Assembly (NCBI GenBank): GCA_038238115.1
Contig: JBBRYB010000011.1
Coordinates: 1 to 64,000 of the forward strand
Source of the DNA: JBBRYB01 sp038238115
Lineage (GTDB): Bacteria; Actinomycetota; Actinomycetes; Propionibacteriales; Nocardioidaceae
Length of the DNA stretch: 64,000 bases
Direction of reading: 5' to 3'
In this document: positions 62,984 through 64,000 of the stretch, piece by piece
How positions within the stretch are numbered: position 1 is the stretch's first letter
Layout: each line of letters opens with the position of its first letter
The notes under the pieces: generated by a model
Database searches by the model: none
What the model saw: only the letters and a program-made list of their open reading frames with translations
Told to the model about the DNA's origin: nothing
Position numbers and translations under genes: made by a program

Positions 62984-63949
62984 TCAGGGCTGGTGGCTTT
63001 CACTCGCGGCGAGCATCCTCTGCCCGATGACGCGCGCGGAGTCCCGGAGCTCGGGTCCCTGCACGATCCGGTACGGCGCGGGGAGCGCCGTGAGCCGCTC
63101 GGCGTACCACGCCGGATTGCTGGTGCTGCCGACCAGGCGGGTGGTCGCTGCATCGAGGGGCTCCAGCCGTCCCAGCGATCGGGGGGCGCACGGCACCACA
63201 GTGTCGAAAGATGCGTCGATGACAACCTCGACGTCGTACTCCCAGCCGACGGCGAGGTGCTCCTCGAGCAGGGCGACCGGGTCCAGGTCGGCGGGTGGGG
63301 TGAAGGTGTCGTCGAGCAGGTCGACCCCGCGGACCCGGTCGATCCGGTACGCCCGCCGGGCCTCCGCGGCATGGGAGCGGCACAGCAGGTACCAGCGGCC
63401 GTGGCGTACGACGACCGCCCACGGGTCGACCTCGGCGACCCACTCCGACCCGGCCTGGGAGCGATAGCCGAGCCGCACCCGCCGCTGGTTGGAGCAGGCC
63501 TGCACCAGTGCGCTCGTGGTCTCGGGGTCGGGGCGGGCGGCGGCGTAGTCGGGGGCGGGCGCCGTGCTCTGGCGTACCGCCTCGGCCTGGGCGGCCACCG
63601 GCTCCGGCAGCGCCCTCACGATCTTGCCGAGCGCGCCGCCGACCGGGTCGGTGGGATCGCCGGCGTCGTGGTGGCCGTCGAGCACGGCCATCACAAGGCC
63701 GAGGGCCTCGGTGGCGGTGAACACCAGCGGCGGGAGTCGCAGGCCGCGGCCGACACGGTAGCCGCCGTACGGCCCCCGCATCGACTCGATCGGGATGCCG
63801 GTCTCGCGCAGGATGGCGACGTACCGTCGAGCGGCCCGCGCCGAGACGCCCAGCTTGTCGGCGAGCCGGTCTGCGGTGATCCCCGGCCTGCCCTGGATCA
63901 GCTCCAAGGTCAGCAGGGCCCGTGCCGTGGGGGTCGCGTCTGGCTTCAC
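62984..63949 (-). CDS. WYL-domain transcriptional regulator (YafY type)
   Basis: 321 aa from GTG 63949 (GGAG upstream). The HTH reads ITADRLADKLGVSARAARRY, followed by the wing segment MRGPYGGYRVGRGLRLPPL. The WYL domain has WAVVVRHGRWYLLCRSHAAE and RAYRIDRVRGVDLLDDTFTP. These regulators respond to DNA damage or other ligands in various systems. It is next to the DinB-like gene and may control it. Confidence 0.9.
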   Translation of the reverse strand: MKPDATPTARALLTLELIQGRPGITADRLADKLGVSARAARRYVAILRETGIPIESMRGPYGGYRVGRGLRLPPLVFTATEALGLVMAVLDGHHDAGDPTDPVGGALGKIVRALPEPVAAQAEAVRQSTAPAPDYAAARPDPETTSALVQACSNQRRVRLGYRSQAGSEWVAEVDPWAVVVRHGRWYLLCRSHAAEARRAYRIDRVRGVDLLDDTFTPPADLDPVALLEEHLAVGWEYDVEVVIDASFDTVVPCAPRSLGRLEPLDAATTRLVGSTSNPAWYAERLTALPAPYRIVQGPELRDSARVIGQRMLAASESHQP

Positions 63950-64000
63950 ACCACTCCACCGATCCGGAAGCACAACGTCCGGAATGCAGCCTACTGTGCG

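Overview
The window is high-GC chromosomal DNA with GTG/ATG starts, many 4-bp translational overlaps, mycothiol-type DinB/TIGR03086 proteins, a DUF5999 protein and a gene block in the same order as Mycobacterium Rv1822-Rv1832. This points to an actinobacterium, most likely a Nocardioides-like or mycobacterium-like member of the phylum. No rRNA, tRNA, CRISPR array or intact transposon was recognised.

Layout. (1) 0-0.44 kb: tail of a mycothiol-type metal-binding protein gene, abutting a decayed ISL3 transposase fragment. (2) 0.7-16.9 kb: an accessory surface and sulfation region. It has a fused ATP sulfurylase/APS kinase (PAPS synthase), five divergent sulfotransferases, an O-antigen-ligase-like polymerase, a lipoprotein glycosidase, two secreted proteins, a Kef-type antiporter, a histidine phosphatase and an unknown protein. 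Gene order is loose, with long gaps and decayed fragments, and the codon use looks less GC-biased than the flanks (by eye). (3) 17.4-29.7 kb: a complete soluble diiron monooxygenase locus of the MimABCD/PrmABCD type. It comprises a GAF/AAA/Fis-type activator, a small conserved ORF between two identical inverted repeats, hydroxylase large subunit, reductase, hydroxylase small subunit, coupling protein, amidohydrolase, DUF59 protein, Zn-alcohol dehydrogenase, dedicated GroEL and a coupled unknown protein. A CsoR-family metal-sensor gene broken by a one-base deletion lies beside it. (4) 29.8-34.6 kb: homogentisate (tyrosine) catabolism, with an IclR regulator, fahA, a coupled unknown gene and divergent hmgA. 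(5) 34.7-43.3 kb: conserved core block with CDP-alcohol phosphatidyltransferase, DUF881, small basic protein, DUF881, gcvH, garA-like, ftsR-like MerR, DUF151 nuclease, a second MerR, glycine riboswitch and gcvP. (6) 43.3-64 kb: housekeeping genes including a serine hydrolase, the tldE/tldD pair, a PRC-barrel protein, DUF5999, sbcC/sbcD, fdhD, pepN, an SDR, an APH-like kinase, a methyltransferase, a PCD/VOC fusion, a GNAT, a DinB-like protein and a WYL regulator.

How the parts work together. In region 2 the PAPS synthase would supply the sulfuryl donor and the five sulfotransferases would place sulfate on several acceptors, probably a cell-surface or secreted glycan or lipid whose glycosyltransferases are not in the window. 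In region 3 the activator would respond to a small substrate and switch on the operon. The monooxygenase would hydroxylate a small alkane, ketone or phenol, and the alcohol dehydrogenase would oxidise the product. GroEL would fold the large subunit, while the amidohydrolase, the DUF59 protein and the two unknown proteins have accessory or maturation roles that remain open.
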